Below, piece by piece: positions 1-6,320 of a DNA stretch of 15,405 nucleotides. The notes below the pieces were generated by a model. It was not told the origin of the DNA. It did no database searches and worked only from the letters and a program-made list of their open reading frames with translations. The stretch comes from Acidobacteriaceae bacterium. GTDB lineage: Bacteria > Acidobacteriota > Terriglobia > Terriglobales > Acidobacteriaceae. The stretch spans positions 1 to 15,405 of the forward strand of contig PKXI01000043.1 in NCBI GenBank assembly GCA_003133425.1, in the 5' to 3' direction. Position 1 is the stretch's first letter. Every line of letters starts with the position of its first letter. The position numbers were made by a program, and so were the translations under genes.

Positions 1-2
1 TT

Positions 3-884
3 TCACGCTGAGCCAAAACACAGGAACCTAGCCAGCCAGTCCTCAGACTTACGATATTCGCTCGTCGCTATCAGGACAGCCTCGGGCTCCATCAAACCCC
101 CAAGTTTGTACTCTTCCAGGCCCGCTAGCATCCAGTTCAGAATCCCTGACGACTCGGACTTCAGCTTACCCACCAGCTTCTCGTCCACCTTGCCATCCGG
201 AATGTACACCGTAAACGGAATCAACCGAATCCTCCGCCAGATACCCTCGTCCGTCCCGCGGATACCGGGACGGTGGTTAGTCCCGATCCAAATCTTGAAC
301 TGGGGCATGAAATTGAAGAACTCGTGATGTAAGAACCGCGCACTGATTGTGTCGCCACCCGTAATCTGCTTGACCTTCGCCTCCGCCAGCCGCCGCCCGT
401 CCTCCGTTTCCACCCCGGTGACGAAGCGCGCATTACACAGCGCGGCCAGGTCGTTGGGAATGCCCTCCTGGTTTTTGGCCAGGAAGATCTCCATGCTGGT
501 GGACATCCCGTAAGCGTCCAGGATGTGTTGCATTACTTCCAGAAACGTAGACTTGCCGTTACGCCCCGTGCCGTAGAGCATGAACAAGCAGTGGGCCGCC
601 GTGCTCCCCGTCAGACTGTAGCCCGCAGCGCGTTGGACAAAGGCGATAAGCTCTTGGTCTCCCGCCAACACGGTTTCCAGGAACTCCATCCACAGCGGAC
701 AATCCGCCGTGGGGTCATAAGTCACCCTGCTAATGTTGGTGATCATGTCTGCCTGCGCGTGTGGCCGGAACTCATTAGTGTGCAGGTCCAACGTCCCATT
801 GTCTACGTTGAACAACCATTGGTCCTGGTCAAACACGCCAATCTGCACGTTGATACCCTTGCCAATCTGGTGGCACGTGGTCAC
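3..884 (-). CDS. P4-type helicase half of split primase-helicase
   Basis: This is the C-terminal half of a phage/plasmid P4-family replication protein. It carries the D5-type region and an SF3 helicase domain, which would unwind the origin as a hexameric AAA+ motor. Visible motifs are DNGTLDL near residue 28, Walker A GTGRNGKST (residues 105-113), FVTGVETED as the Walker B region, KIWIGTNHRP as motif C, and WRRIRLIPF with the likely arginine finger. It lies in the same frame as the upstream half (924-2405), with one TGA at 924-926 between them. The 13 codons from 923 to 885 read on sensibly, so the homology does not begin at the GTG at 884, which also lacks a ribosome-binding site. The C-terminus stops soon after DWLARFL, where relatives usually continue with a winged-helix region, so it may also be truncated. 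Most likely it is a fragment of a pseudogene unless the TGA is read through. Confidence 0.8.
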   Translation of the reverse strand: MTTCHQIGKGINVQIGVFDQDQWLFNVDNGTLDLHTNEFRPHAQADMITNISRVTYDPTADCPLWMEFLETVLAGDQELIAFVQRAAGYSLTGSTAAHCLFMLYGTGRNGKSTFLEVMQHILDAYGMSTSMEIFLAKNQEGIPNDLAALCNARFVTGVETEDGRRLAEAKVKQITGGDTISARFLHHEFFNFMPQFKIWIGTNHRPGIRGTDEGIWRRIRLIPFTVYIPDGKVDEKLVGKLKSESSGILNWMLAGLEEYKLGGLMEPEAVLIATSEYRKSEDWLARFLCFGSA

Positions 885-923
885 CGCCGCGTTCAGGTGG
901 CCTATGCCCTCGGACGCCTTGGC

Positions 924-2405
924 TCACCACATTACGTCACCCGTAATCTTGTCCCTGAGCTTCTTTGACTCCTCATCATCGCCGTCTATACCTTCCAGGT
1001 GCAACGGTAACTCGTCCTGGACGATACGGCGCACCGTCGCCAGCGCGGCCTTGTTCACTTTCTCCACCTTGTCCAGCTGCCAATGCTTTCCCGACCAGTA
1101 GTACCAGCCGCGCTCCGTGCAATAGCGTAAAACGTTGCCCCAACGGTGCGTCAGGCGCTCGCCGTTGCCCGCGTCGGTCAAGTTGAACTTTTTGGGTTCC
1201 ACTGGCTTACCCGTCGCAGCGGGCACCGCCGTCGGTAAGTCACCCTCGCCCTCTACGTCGTCAATTCCCCAGCCCGCCATCGGGTCTTCGGTGTCAGTGC
1301 GCCGCCCAGGGTACGGATACTTCTCGCCCTGCTCCTCTTCCGCCCAGGCCATAAACGTCCTGTGGTTAACTGCCCCCGCGCAAGAGGCGTGGAAACAGGT
1401 AAAGCTCCACCAGCCGTCGTCGTGTAAGATAAGCGCCGCGTCCTTGTGGCTATCGTCGTTGATACACGGGCCTACCCATTTGGCCGTCTCACCCGGCTTG
1501 CCGCCCGCCTGTTGGTCCCCGGCGTCCCACGGCGTCCACTCCACATAGGTTTGCGTGTTGTCTAGCGTCCACGGTCCTTGCCGCCGTCGCCCCAGGTCGC
1601 GCTTGGGATTCTTGTCGGGTGACAAGGCCGCCAGTTTCTCTAGCAATTCCTTAGGACACACCGTCACCTGGTCCGGTACGATGGTGAGCTTTGACCGGAA
1701 CCACGGGCGGTCCTCGGTGTTTATTCCTTTGCAGGACAGCGTGCCGTAGCACTTGATAATGCGGGCGGCGTTGTACACTTTGGGATCAATCTCCACCTTG
1801 CCCGTACCCACCAGACCTTGGAGCGCCGCCAGGCAACGCTTCAACAAGTCCCGGCTCTCGTTATCGTTGGGCAGGTCAACGCGGATCACGACGTGGTAGC
1901 CGTTACCAGAATTGCCACCCACGAAGCAGCTCTCCGGGAAGCCCAACTCCACCAACTTGGCCACCGTGTTGTTGGCGACGTCCAATGCCAGCTTCCGTTC
2001 GTCACGGGTAGCCGATACGCCGGAGGGTCGCAACGGGTCTATGTCTATGGGCAGCCATAGCCGCCGCGTGATGTTGTTGTCGCTGGATGCATCCGCGACG
2101 AAGTCAATTGTGTTCTTGGTTTGCCGAGAGAGTAGGGCGTCGTGCACCGGGTTACAGGTCCAGTAGGCGTTCTCGTGTATGTGCCGGTAACTGCCCGGTT
2201 GCCCAAATCCATCACGGGCCAGCACCGCCACCGCTTTGGCCAGGGCTTCCACGTCATCGAACCAGCCCGCCGCTACCAGGTGCTTCTTCTTATCGGGCAC
2301 GCGCACTTCCACACACTCGCCCGCTCCGAACTTCACGTCTGCAAACAACACAGCAATCGCCTTGCGAATCTCTGGCAAGTCGTATCGCTTTAATTCTTCA
2401 CTCAT
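924..2405 (-). CDS. Primase half of split P4-type primase-helicase
   Basis: This is the N-terminal half (493 residues) of a replication primase-helicase. It has an archaeo-eukaryotic primase fold that would make the initiating primer. Visible features are the catalytic pair D121-x-D123 in LPIDIDP, the GNGYH motif with H171, and a third acidic site D207 followed by R215 and K218 in the sequence EIDPKVYNAARIIK. A Cys/His cluster around residues 310-345 (CINDDSH, then CFHASC) resembles the zinc element that follows many such primases. The ATG at 2405 has a GAGGAAA ribosome-binding site about seven bases upstream. The frame ends with DVMW then TGA (924-926), and the same frame resumes with AKASEG and runs to position 3. 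Counting the stop position, the unbroken protein would be 800 residues, a normal size for the family. Relatives usually have an aromatic residue just before this AK-SE motif, so a TGG-to-TGA change is the simplest explanation. Confidence 0.85.
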   Translation of the reverse strand: MSEELKRYDLPEIRKAIAVLFADVKFGAGECVEVRVPDKKKHLVAAGWFDDVEALAKAVAVLARDGFGQPGSYRHIHENAYWTCNPVHDALLSRQTKNTIDFVADASSDNNITRRLWLPIDIDPLRPSGVSATRDERKLALDVANNTVAKLVELGFPESCFVGGNSGNGYHVVIRVDLPNDNESRDLLKRCLAALQGLVGTGKVEIDPKVYNAARIIKCYGTLSCKGINTEDRPWFRSKLTIVPDQVTVCPKELLEKLAALSPDKNPKRDLGRRRQGPWTLDNTQTYVEWTPWDAGDQQAGGKPGETAKWVGPCINDDSHKDAALILHDDGWWSFTCFHASCAGAVNHRTFMAWAEEEQGEKYPYPGRRTDTEDPMAGWGIDDVEGEGDLPTAVPAATGKPVEPKKFNLTDAGNGERLTHRWGNVLRYCTERGWYYWSGKHWQLDKVEKVNKAALATVRRIVQDELPLHLEGIDGDDEESKKLRDKITGDVMW

Positions 2406-2473
2406 AATGTGTTTCCTCTTCTACTCAATACTAGCTATTTCCAATTTCCAGGATTTGAGGCGGGGCAGGAGGG

Positions 2474-2507
2474 AAAAATAAAGGGCAACGGTTGTGGCCG
2501 TTGCCCT
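2474..2507 (-). terminator. Rho-independent terminator after the SSB-like gene
   Basis: A perfect 10-bp stem, AGGGCAACGG (2482-2491) against CCGTTGCCCT (2498-2507), has a six-base loop. On the minus strand it is followed by TTATTTTT. It starts seven bases past the stop of the 2514-3236 gene and sits upstream of the primase, so the primase needs readthrough or its own promoter in 2406-2473. Confidence 0.85.
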
Positions 2508-2513
2508 GAGTTA

Positions 2514-3236
2514 TTACAGGTTCTCAATGTCCGCCAGTTGGGCGTCCATCGAAGTTACCGACTCGTACTTGCGGCCCAGCGCCCGTGTTAGTTGGGACGG
2601 GTCGGCCAGGAACGGCGCGGCCAACGCCAACGCGTCGTCTTTGATTTCGAGCCACCGGGCCGTGCGGGAAATTACCGCGATCTTGCGGGTCAGCTGTTTT
2701 TCCGACACGCTGATGCGGTAATCGACCGCGTAGACGCTGCTGCCTTCTTCGACAGCACCCTTCACGTCATCCCAATTGCTGCGGGACATCGTGAAGATGC
2801 CAACCTCGACTTGCGGCACCGTACCAGGCGCAAGTTTGCCGGTCTTCGTGTCCGCGTTGGTGTAGTGAAATACAAACGCCGCCGCCCGGCCCTTGGCGGC
2901 GGGCAACTTCTCACAACACTTTGCGCGCTTTCCCGGCTTGGACTCGCACACGTAGTAGCGATTCTCACCAGAGCTGTAGTGGACGGGCGCACCCACGATC
3001 TTGGTGCCCGGAACAAACGCGATCCGAGCGGGTTGGTTCTCGGCGACTTTGATGTAGGGCACGCCGCCGCCCTTGAGGATGGTGCCGCTGACATCGTCAC
3101 CGTCGTCGGCGTCCCAGGATTGTATGTTGGAGTTAGTTGCAGCCGCTGGTGCTGCTGCGGCTGGTGTTGCGACTGCTGCTGTGGTGACTGGAATACCTTC
3201 CAGTTCGTCCAGTTCGACTTCTGAAAATTGGTTCAT
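2514..3236 (-). CDS. Phage-type ssDNA-binding-like protein (tentative)
   Basis: This 240-residue protein may bind single-stranded DNA during element replication. The N-terminal 40 residues are low complexity (Ala, Pro, Thr). A compact region of about residues 50-130 contains PYIKVAENQPARIAFVPG, then H86, C97, C107 and C108. The H...C-x9-C spacing recalls the zinc site of T4 gp32 (His64, Cys77, Cys87, Cys90), although the last ligand is not in the same place. The chain ends in an acidic tail, DAQLADIENL, as many SSB proteins do. The ATG has a weak AAAGG ribosome-binding site eight bases upstream. It lies directly before the primase in the same direction, with a strong terminator between, and an SSB is a common partner of a primase-helicase. 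The family assignment is inference; the gene itself is well supported. Confidence 0.6.
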   Translation of the reverse strand: MNQFSEVELDELEGIPVTTAAVATPAAAAPAAATNSNIQSWDADDGDDVSGTILKGGGVPYIKVAENQPARIAFVPGTKIVGAPVHYSSGENRYYVCESKPGKRAKCCEKLPAAKGRAAAFVFHYTNADTKTGKLAPGTVPQVEVGIFTMSRSNWDDVKGAVEEGSSVYAVDYRISVSEKQLTRKIAVISRTARWLEIKDDALALAAPFLADPSQLTRALGRKYESVTSMDAQLADIENL

Positions 3237-3309
3237 TTATTGCCCTTTGAGACTGCGGACCAGGTTGGAAACGGGCTCGCCCCCGAACCACTCACTTGTG
3301 AAAGCGAGC

Positions 3310-3332
3310 GGAGCGGCTTAGGAAGCCGCTCC
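3310..3332. repeat. Perfect 10-bp inverted repeat between two element genes
   Basis: GGAGCGGCTT (3310-3319) and AAGCCGCTCC (3323-3332) pair perfectly around a three-base AGG loop. There is no T-run on either side, so it does not look like a standard terminator. It lies between the stop at 3369 and the start of the SSB-like gene at 3236. It could be an mRNA hairpin or a protein-binding palindrome. Confidence 0.6.
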
Positions 3333-3368
3333 AGCCAGTCCCGATATGTAACCGGCCCGTTCTAAGGG

Positions 3369-3608
3369 CTAATACTGTGTTTTAGAGGGTTTCGGACCTT
3401 TCGAGTTTTTCATTCTGTTTACGCAGCTCGTAACAAAGCTGGCAAAGACGAAACACGATAGGTGCACCGGTGCACCCGCCGCGTTGGGGTCGGGGTCAAT
3501 TACGGTCCGCGTCCCAATATGAGGACACTTTTTGTAGTGGATTCCGTGGCCTTCACAGTTCGGAATGAAGTCCGGGTCAGGATTGTCGAAGTCGATTTCA
3601 TTGCTCAT
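3369..3608 (-). CDS. Small hypothetical protein of the element
   Basis: This encodes a 79-residue protein starting MSNEIDFDNPDPDF. I chose the ATG at 3606-3608 because a strong GGAGGAGG ribosome-binding site (3613-3620) ends four bases before it; a longer upstream GTG start would translate that site. The N-terminus is acidic. The middle has four cysteines and two histidines (NCEGHGIHYKKCPH, then LSCF and SCV), which could bind metal, and the C-terminus is basic and polar. I do not recognise a family. It lies in the minus-strand run of element genes and is probably co-transcribed with the SSB-like gene. Confidence 0.5.
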   Translation of the reverse strand: MSNEIDFDNPDPDFIPNCEGHGIHYKKCPHIGTRTVIDPDPNAAGAPVHLSCFVFASFVTSCVNRMKNSKGPKPSKTQY

Positions 3609-3665
3609 AAATCCTCCTCCACCCTTCACACACGTGACGCCATCAAATGGTGCTTGGTCATTTGG

Positions 3666-3704
3666 CTAAACGGGTTTGTTGCAAAACAGATATAAGTTAC
3701 TCAT
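3666..3704 (-). CDS. Possible 12-residue leader peptide
   Basis: The ATG at 3702-3704 opens a 12-codon frame, MSNLYLFCNKPV, ending in TAG. It has a full AAGGAGG ribosome-binding site (3714-3720) nine bases upstream. That site lies inside an inverted repeat (3707-3721), which could hide it in a hairpin. It precedes the 3369-3608 gene by 57 bases. It may be a leader peptide or a remnant start. Only the ribosome-binding site supports it. Confidence 0.25.
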   Translation of the reverse strand: MSNLYLFCNKPV

Positions 3705-3706
3705 GC

Positions 3707-3721
3707 TAAGGAGCCTCCTTA
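3707..3721 (-). promoter_or_regulatory. Palindromic ribosome-binding site
   Basis: TAAGGAG and CTCCTTA flank a single central base. On the minus strand the palindrome contains a full ribosome-binding site, and it shares the nine-base core CTTAAGGAG with the integrase leader at 6080-6093. It could regulate translation by base pairing or bind a dimeric repressor. Confidence 0.3.
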
Positions 3722-3774
3722 AGCTCCTGTAGGCAGATACCAAAGATTTGGGCGATGTTCTGGATACTTTCTTG

Positions 3775-3805
3775 TGAAAAAGAAAAGGGCCGGGAGACCC
3801 GGCTC
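3775..3805 (-). terminator. Rho-independent terminator after the 482-residue gene
   Basis: A GCCGGG/CCCGGC stem (3789-3794 and 3798-3803) with a three-base loop is followed on the minus strand by CCTTTTCTTTTT. It lies about 50 bases beyond the stop at 3854. The stem is short but GC-rich, and the T-run is good. Confidence 0.8.
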
Positions 3806-3853
3806 AGTTGTGGGTTATTCGCGCAGCAGTTCCGCGCTTCTAGACGGATCGCT

Positions 3854-5302
3854 TTATGGCGCCTCCTGTACGCTTTCCGCCCCAGCCATGCTCGGCAGCT
3901 CCGCTGGCCGCTTACAACCGCACTCTAACGCGAATGTGGAACCATCTGACTTTACTACCGGCTGCAAGCCGTGCTTCAGACACAGCAGCTTCGTGTTGCG
4001 CTTTTTGCCGATTTCTGGGGCTTGTTCTTTGTCGACCGTTGGCTCCAGCTTGGGTTCCGGCGTGGGCGTCGGCGGCGGCTCCACGATCCTTGTGGCGTTG
4101 GCGACCCTTGTGCCGGAGTTGGTCGCGGCTTTTGCCGCGAGCTTCTTCGCCCGAGCAGTCTCGGCGTCGGCTTTCTTCTTGGCCTTGGCTTCTTTCTCGA
4201 CTTTAGATTCTTCTATCCGCTTTAGGTCACGTCGCTCGGCTTCCGCTTTGCGGAGTTCATTTTGTTGTTTCTTCTCTTCCGTCTCAGCCTTCGCTCGTGC
4301 TCGTTTTGCGTTGATTTCAACCAATTCACATTCACGCTTCTGCCGGATAAGTGCTGGCGTCTCCCTGCGCTCGAATTTGCCCTGCCCGACATACTTATAT
4401 TCCGTGCCGTTGTCGTCGCAGAGGATGTAGTTGCCGACTTCTACCTTTTTGATAGATACCTTCTTTAGCGACTCTGTCGTGATGACGTGAGGCGTTGCTT
4501 TGTCGTCCCCTTCTGGGACGATGTCCACTGCCGGTGTGTTTGCAGGAGATGGCGCGTGCACGTTGACGACGGTGAACACGCCGTCCTTACCTTCTTCGGT
4601 CACAAGATCAGCTTCTCTGAGCAACAACGGCTTCGGGCCGGCAGCGTATGCTGGAAGCGCGTTCAAAGATGCGTTGCAGCGTTGCTTCATCTTGCGAGCG
4701 GCTTCATAGTTCCATCCAACGGAGTGGAACGCTTGCTGCAAGGTCGGCACGCCCTTCCGCCCTTCGCCGCCGACGCCTTGGATTTTGCAGTGTTCTACGA
4801 CCTGGTCGTAGAAAAGGACGAGTGCGCTCAGATCCCTGCCGAACTGCCCGTGTGACTTGCGGGCGTTGATGAATTGCTTTTTGAGGCCGGTGAGAAGGTC
4901 GTCCTGCGACAGCTTGGACAGGTCTTCCCCGGTTACGTCGGCGGTGGGTTCGTACTGCGTTTCGGTGAAAACGAAACCTTCTGAGACAATTGTCCCAGAA
5001 GTCCCGTTTGCAGGCGACGGCGTGTCTACCTGGCGGACTTCCGCTTCCACAATGGTCTGTTTGGAAACTGGCGAACATTTGTTCGCGAGTTTCGCGGGTG
5101 TTGAGGAAGGCGAATCCTTCCCCTTGGTCACAGCGATGGACTGCGACTGCGTGGTCGTTGCTTCTGCGCCTGCCACAGCCGGAGCGGTTCCGGTCGGGGC
5201 ACCATCTGGCGATGTTGATGGCTTGGCCTGAGTCGATCCTGAGGCTTCGCCAACGCTTCCTGCTTTTTGCGCTTTGAATTTGAGTTCTTGTAGTGCGTTC
5301 AC
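3854..5302 (-). CDS. 482-residue element protein, disordered/charged with Cys-His C-terminus
   Basis: I do not recognise the family. Residues 1-125 are low complexity (Ser, Thr, Pro, Ala). Residues 126-215 look folded, with helices such as LSQDDLLTGLKKQFINARKSH and a later YEAARKMKQRC. Residues 320-395 are very rich in Lys, Glu, Arg and Ala and probably form a long helix or coiled coil. A Pro-rich linker (406-425) follows, then a C-terminal CLKH-x16-CGC motif (441-463) that could bind zinc. The phrase PSPAN occurs twice (95-99 and 251-255). The start is a GTG with a GGAGAGG site seven bases upstream (5310-5316); an in-frame ATG was not preferable. It has its own terminator and a structured leader. 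In position it could be a regulator or replication accessory protein, but nothing in the sequence proves this. Confidence 0.7.
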   Translation of the reverse strand: MNALQELKFKAQKAGSVGEASGSTQAKPSTSPDGAPTGTAPAVAGAEATTTQSQSIAVTKGKDSPSSTPAKLANKCSPVSKQTIVEAEVRQVDTPSPANGTSGTIVSEGFVFTETQYEPTADVTGEDLSKLSQDDLLTGLKKQFINARKSHGQFGRDLSALVLFYDQVVEHCKIQGVGGEGRKGVPTLQQAFHSVGWNYEAARKMKQRCNASLNALPAYAAGPKPLLLREADLVTEEGKDGVFTVVNVHAPSPANTPAVDIVPEGDDKATPHVITTESLKKVSIKKVEVGNYILCDDNGTEYKYVGQGKFERRETPALIRQKRECELVEINAKRARAKAETEEKKQQNELRKAEAERRDLKRIEESKVEKEAKAKKKADAETARAKKLAAKAATNSGTRVANATRIVEPPPTPTPEPKLEPTVDKEQAPEIGKKRNTKLLCLKHGLQPVVKSDGSTFALECGCKRPAELPSMAGAESVQEAP

Positions 5303-5765
5303 AGTGCAACCTCTCCGATAGGCCCGTGCCTATCGCGGATTGCCTTTGTGAAGCCACCAAGAGGAAGCACCCTAAGCGTCATCTTCGCTCAGAGTCCAAC
5401 TTCGGTAACGCGGTCCCTTCCTGGAACCGAACCAGATACCGAAGCAGTACTACGGCTGTCTGTGATACCCCGTAGCGATGCAACTTGGGAGCCTAACATC
5501 ATCCAGACCCATTAAAGATGCCTGGTCACAGCCCCGCTCCCCGTGGCTCGGAAAGGCTTCCGGCCACACTCAATTAGATGCACTCAACATATGAGAGGGG
5601 ACAGAGATTTTTTGCCAACGCATCCTGACCCCAATCAGCCTTTGACCGCGGTTCCAAGTAAGACTACCTGCCCCAGTTACACTCGCCGTGGCACGGCTCT
5701 GACGAAATGCGGAGCTTGGGCCGCGCTTTTGGCTGAACTCTACAACTTTGTCCAGCTTCATTTTT
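5303..5765 (-). other. Gene-free structured stretch upstream of the 482-residue gene
   Basis: No convincing coding frame lies here. The part nearest the gene holds three inverted repeats: CGATAGGC/GCCTATCG (5316-5335), CTTCGGTA/TACCGAAG (5400-5444) enclosing a smaller GGTCCC/GGAACC stem with one mismatch, and CTACGG/CCGTAG (5450-5475). The first touches the ribosome-binding site. The part from 5476 to 5765 shows nothing I can name. It may be a long 5' leader, a non-coding RNA or an origin region. Confidence 0.45.
5316..5335 (-). promoter_or_regulatory. Hairpin or operator at the ribosome-binding site of the 482-residue gene
   Basis: CGATAGGC and GCCTATCG form a perfect 8-bp inverted repeat around CCGT. 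The last base of the hairpin overlaps the first G of the GGAGAGG ribosome-binding site on the minus strand. It could act as a repressor operator or a translational control hairpin. Confidence 0.45.
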
Positions 5766-6072
5766 TCACTGCACGGTGACCGTAGCCGGTTCTGCCCGTA
5801 GTACCGCGAAGCTGTTGTTAACTTGCTCCCTGGTTCTCTCGCTGCGAATATCTGCTGCCTCCAGATAAGCCAAGGTAGTCTCCAGCGAGCTATGGCCCAA
5901 CCACTTTTGTAGTGTGCGCGCCGAAACTCCCGCCTCGCTTCCCGGCCACTTCGTAGCGGAGGACGAAAATCGTCCCATCTGGATAGAGTTTTCGGTGGTC
6001 GGCTTGCGCGTAACGTCGCTTGCCGTTTGCGTCTGTTATGCGGCTGTAAACAGAAACGCTAAAGATAGCCAT
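5766..6072 (-). pseudogene. Tyrosine integrase remnant with its central part deleted
   Basis: This is the relic of a phage-type tyrosine recombinase that would have inserted the element at tRNA-Ser. The first about 45 codons from the ATG at 6072 read MAIFSVSVYSRITDANGKRRYAQ and on to FVLRYEVAGKR, a typical integrase N-terminus. The last about 60 codons, in a different frame, read GVSARTLQKWLGHSSLETTLAYLEAAD and on to the stop at 5766. That is a typical C-terminus with the LGH motif and the probable nucleophile Tyr in TLAYLE. The join lies near 5930-5945. Intact relatives are roughly 350-400 residues, so about 250-300 residues are missing, including the first catalytic Arg, the Lys and the HxxR box. 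The enzyme cannot be active. The ribosome-binding site and start codon are preserved. Confidence 0.85.
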
Positions 6073-6079
6073 GTATTTC

Positions 6080-6093
6080 GCTCCTTAAGGAGC
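6080..6093 (-). promoter_or_regulatory. Palindrome containing the integrase ribosome-binding site
   Basis: GCTCCTTAAGGAGC is a perfect 14-base palindrome. On the minus strand its AAGGAG half is the ribosome-binding site of the integrase, seven to eight bases before the ATG at 6072. It can fold with a TTAA loop and hide the site, or serve as an operator. Confidence 0.45.
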
Positions 6094-6128
6094 TAGTACC
6101 GTGGCTTTTTCAAAATCAGGGATATGCG

Positions 6129-6150
6129 CGGTAGCCGAATCCGGTAGCCG
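6129..6150. repeat. Direct repeats between integrase and tRNA, possible recombinase arm sites
   Basis: CGGTAGCCG occurs at 6129-6137 and again at 6142-6150, 13 bases apart, between the integrase start and the tRNA 3' end. Repeats in this position are often binding sites for the integrase or its accessory proteins. The function is inferred from position only. Confidence 0.35.
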
Positions 6151-6177
6151 CACTACAAGTCATTGGAATTAAAGCTA

Positions 6178-6190
6178 TGGCGGAGAGGGA
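6178..6190 (-). other. Probable attachment-site edge within the tRNA-Ser 3' end
   Basis: The tRNA is complete through an encoded CCA (complement of 6178-6180), and the integrase remnant begins about 100 bases away. Elements of this kind usually carry a copy of the tRNA 3' end that keeps the gene whole after insertion. The exact core length cannot be told, because the second copy lies outside the window. Confidence 0.45.
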
Positions 6191-6267
6191 GGGATTCGAA
6201 CCCCCGATACCCTTTCAGGTATGCCGGTTTTCAAGACCGGTGCCATCAACCGCTCGGCCACCTCTCC
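6178..6267 (-). tRNA. tRNA-Ser (UGA anticodon)
   Basis: This is a 90-base class II tRNA with encoded CCA. The acceptor stem pairs GGAGAGG (5' end at 6267) with CCTCTCC, followed by discriminator G. The anticodon stem CCGGT/ACCGG encloses loop CTTGAAA, giving anticodon TGA (complement of 6231-6233), which reads serine UCN codons. The long variable arm pairs around ATACC/GGGTAT, as expected for tRNA-Ser, and the T loop is TTCGAAT. It lies 53 bases after the stop of tdh in the same direction. It is the likely insertion target of the element to its left. Confidence 0.97.
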
Positions 6268-6270
6268 GGC

Positions 6271-6290
6271 TACTACAGTTTTACTACAGT
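6271..6290 (-). repeat. Short direct repeat just upstream of tRNA-Ser
   Basis: TACTACAGT is present at 6271-6279 and 6282-6290, directly before the 5' end of the tRNA. It overlaps where the tRNA promoter would be expected, but no clear -35/-10 pair can be assigned. Confidence 0.3.
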
Positions 6291-6320
6291 CTGCAAGGGT
6301 GCGGGATGAATCGCCACGTG

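Larger units (their letters stand above)
1..6177. mobile_element. Decayed integrated element next to tRNA-Ser (partial)
   Basis: This block of minus-strand genes lies directly against the 3' end of tRNA-Ser. The gene nearest the tRNA is a tyrosine integrase remnant, the usual layout for phages, satellites and integrative elements that insert into tRNA 3' ends. The rest holds a P4-type primase-helicase, an SSB-like protein and uncharacterised proteins, so only the integration and replication module is visible. No capsid, tail, conjugation or plasmid-partition gene is seen. The integrase is internally deleted and the primase is split by a stop, so the element is probably unable to excise or replicate alone. 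The right edge is set at the tRNA CCA. The left edge and the second attachment copy lie outside the window. Confidence 0.75.

Noticed and set aside
924..926. Selenocysteine or alternative-code reading of TGA
   Set aside because: No selenocysteine insertion hairpin is evident, the family has no selenoproteins I know of, and TGA ends several other genes here normally.
2592..3224. 210-codon plus-strand frame
   Set aside because: It lies opposite the SSB-like gene, which has the better start site, terminator and neighbours.
5570..5761. 63-codon minus-strand frame right after the integrase remnant
   Set aside because: It has no ribosome-binding site, Ser/Arg/Thr-rich composition and no motif; its closeness to the integrase stop is probably chance.
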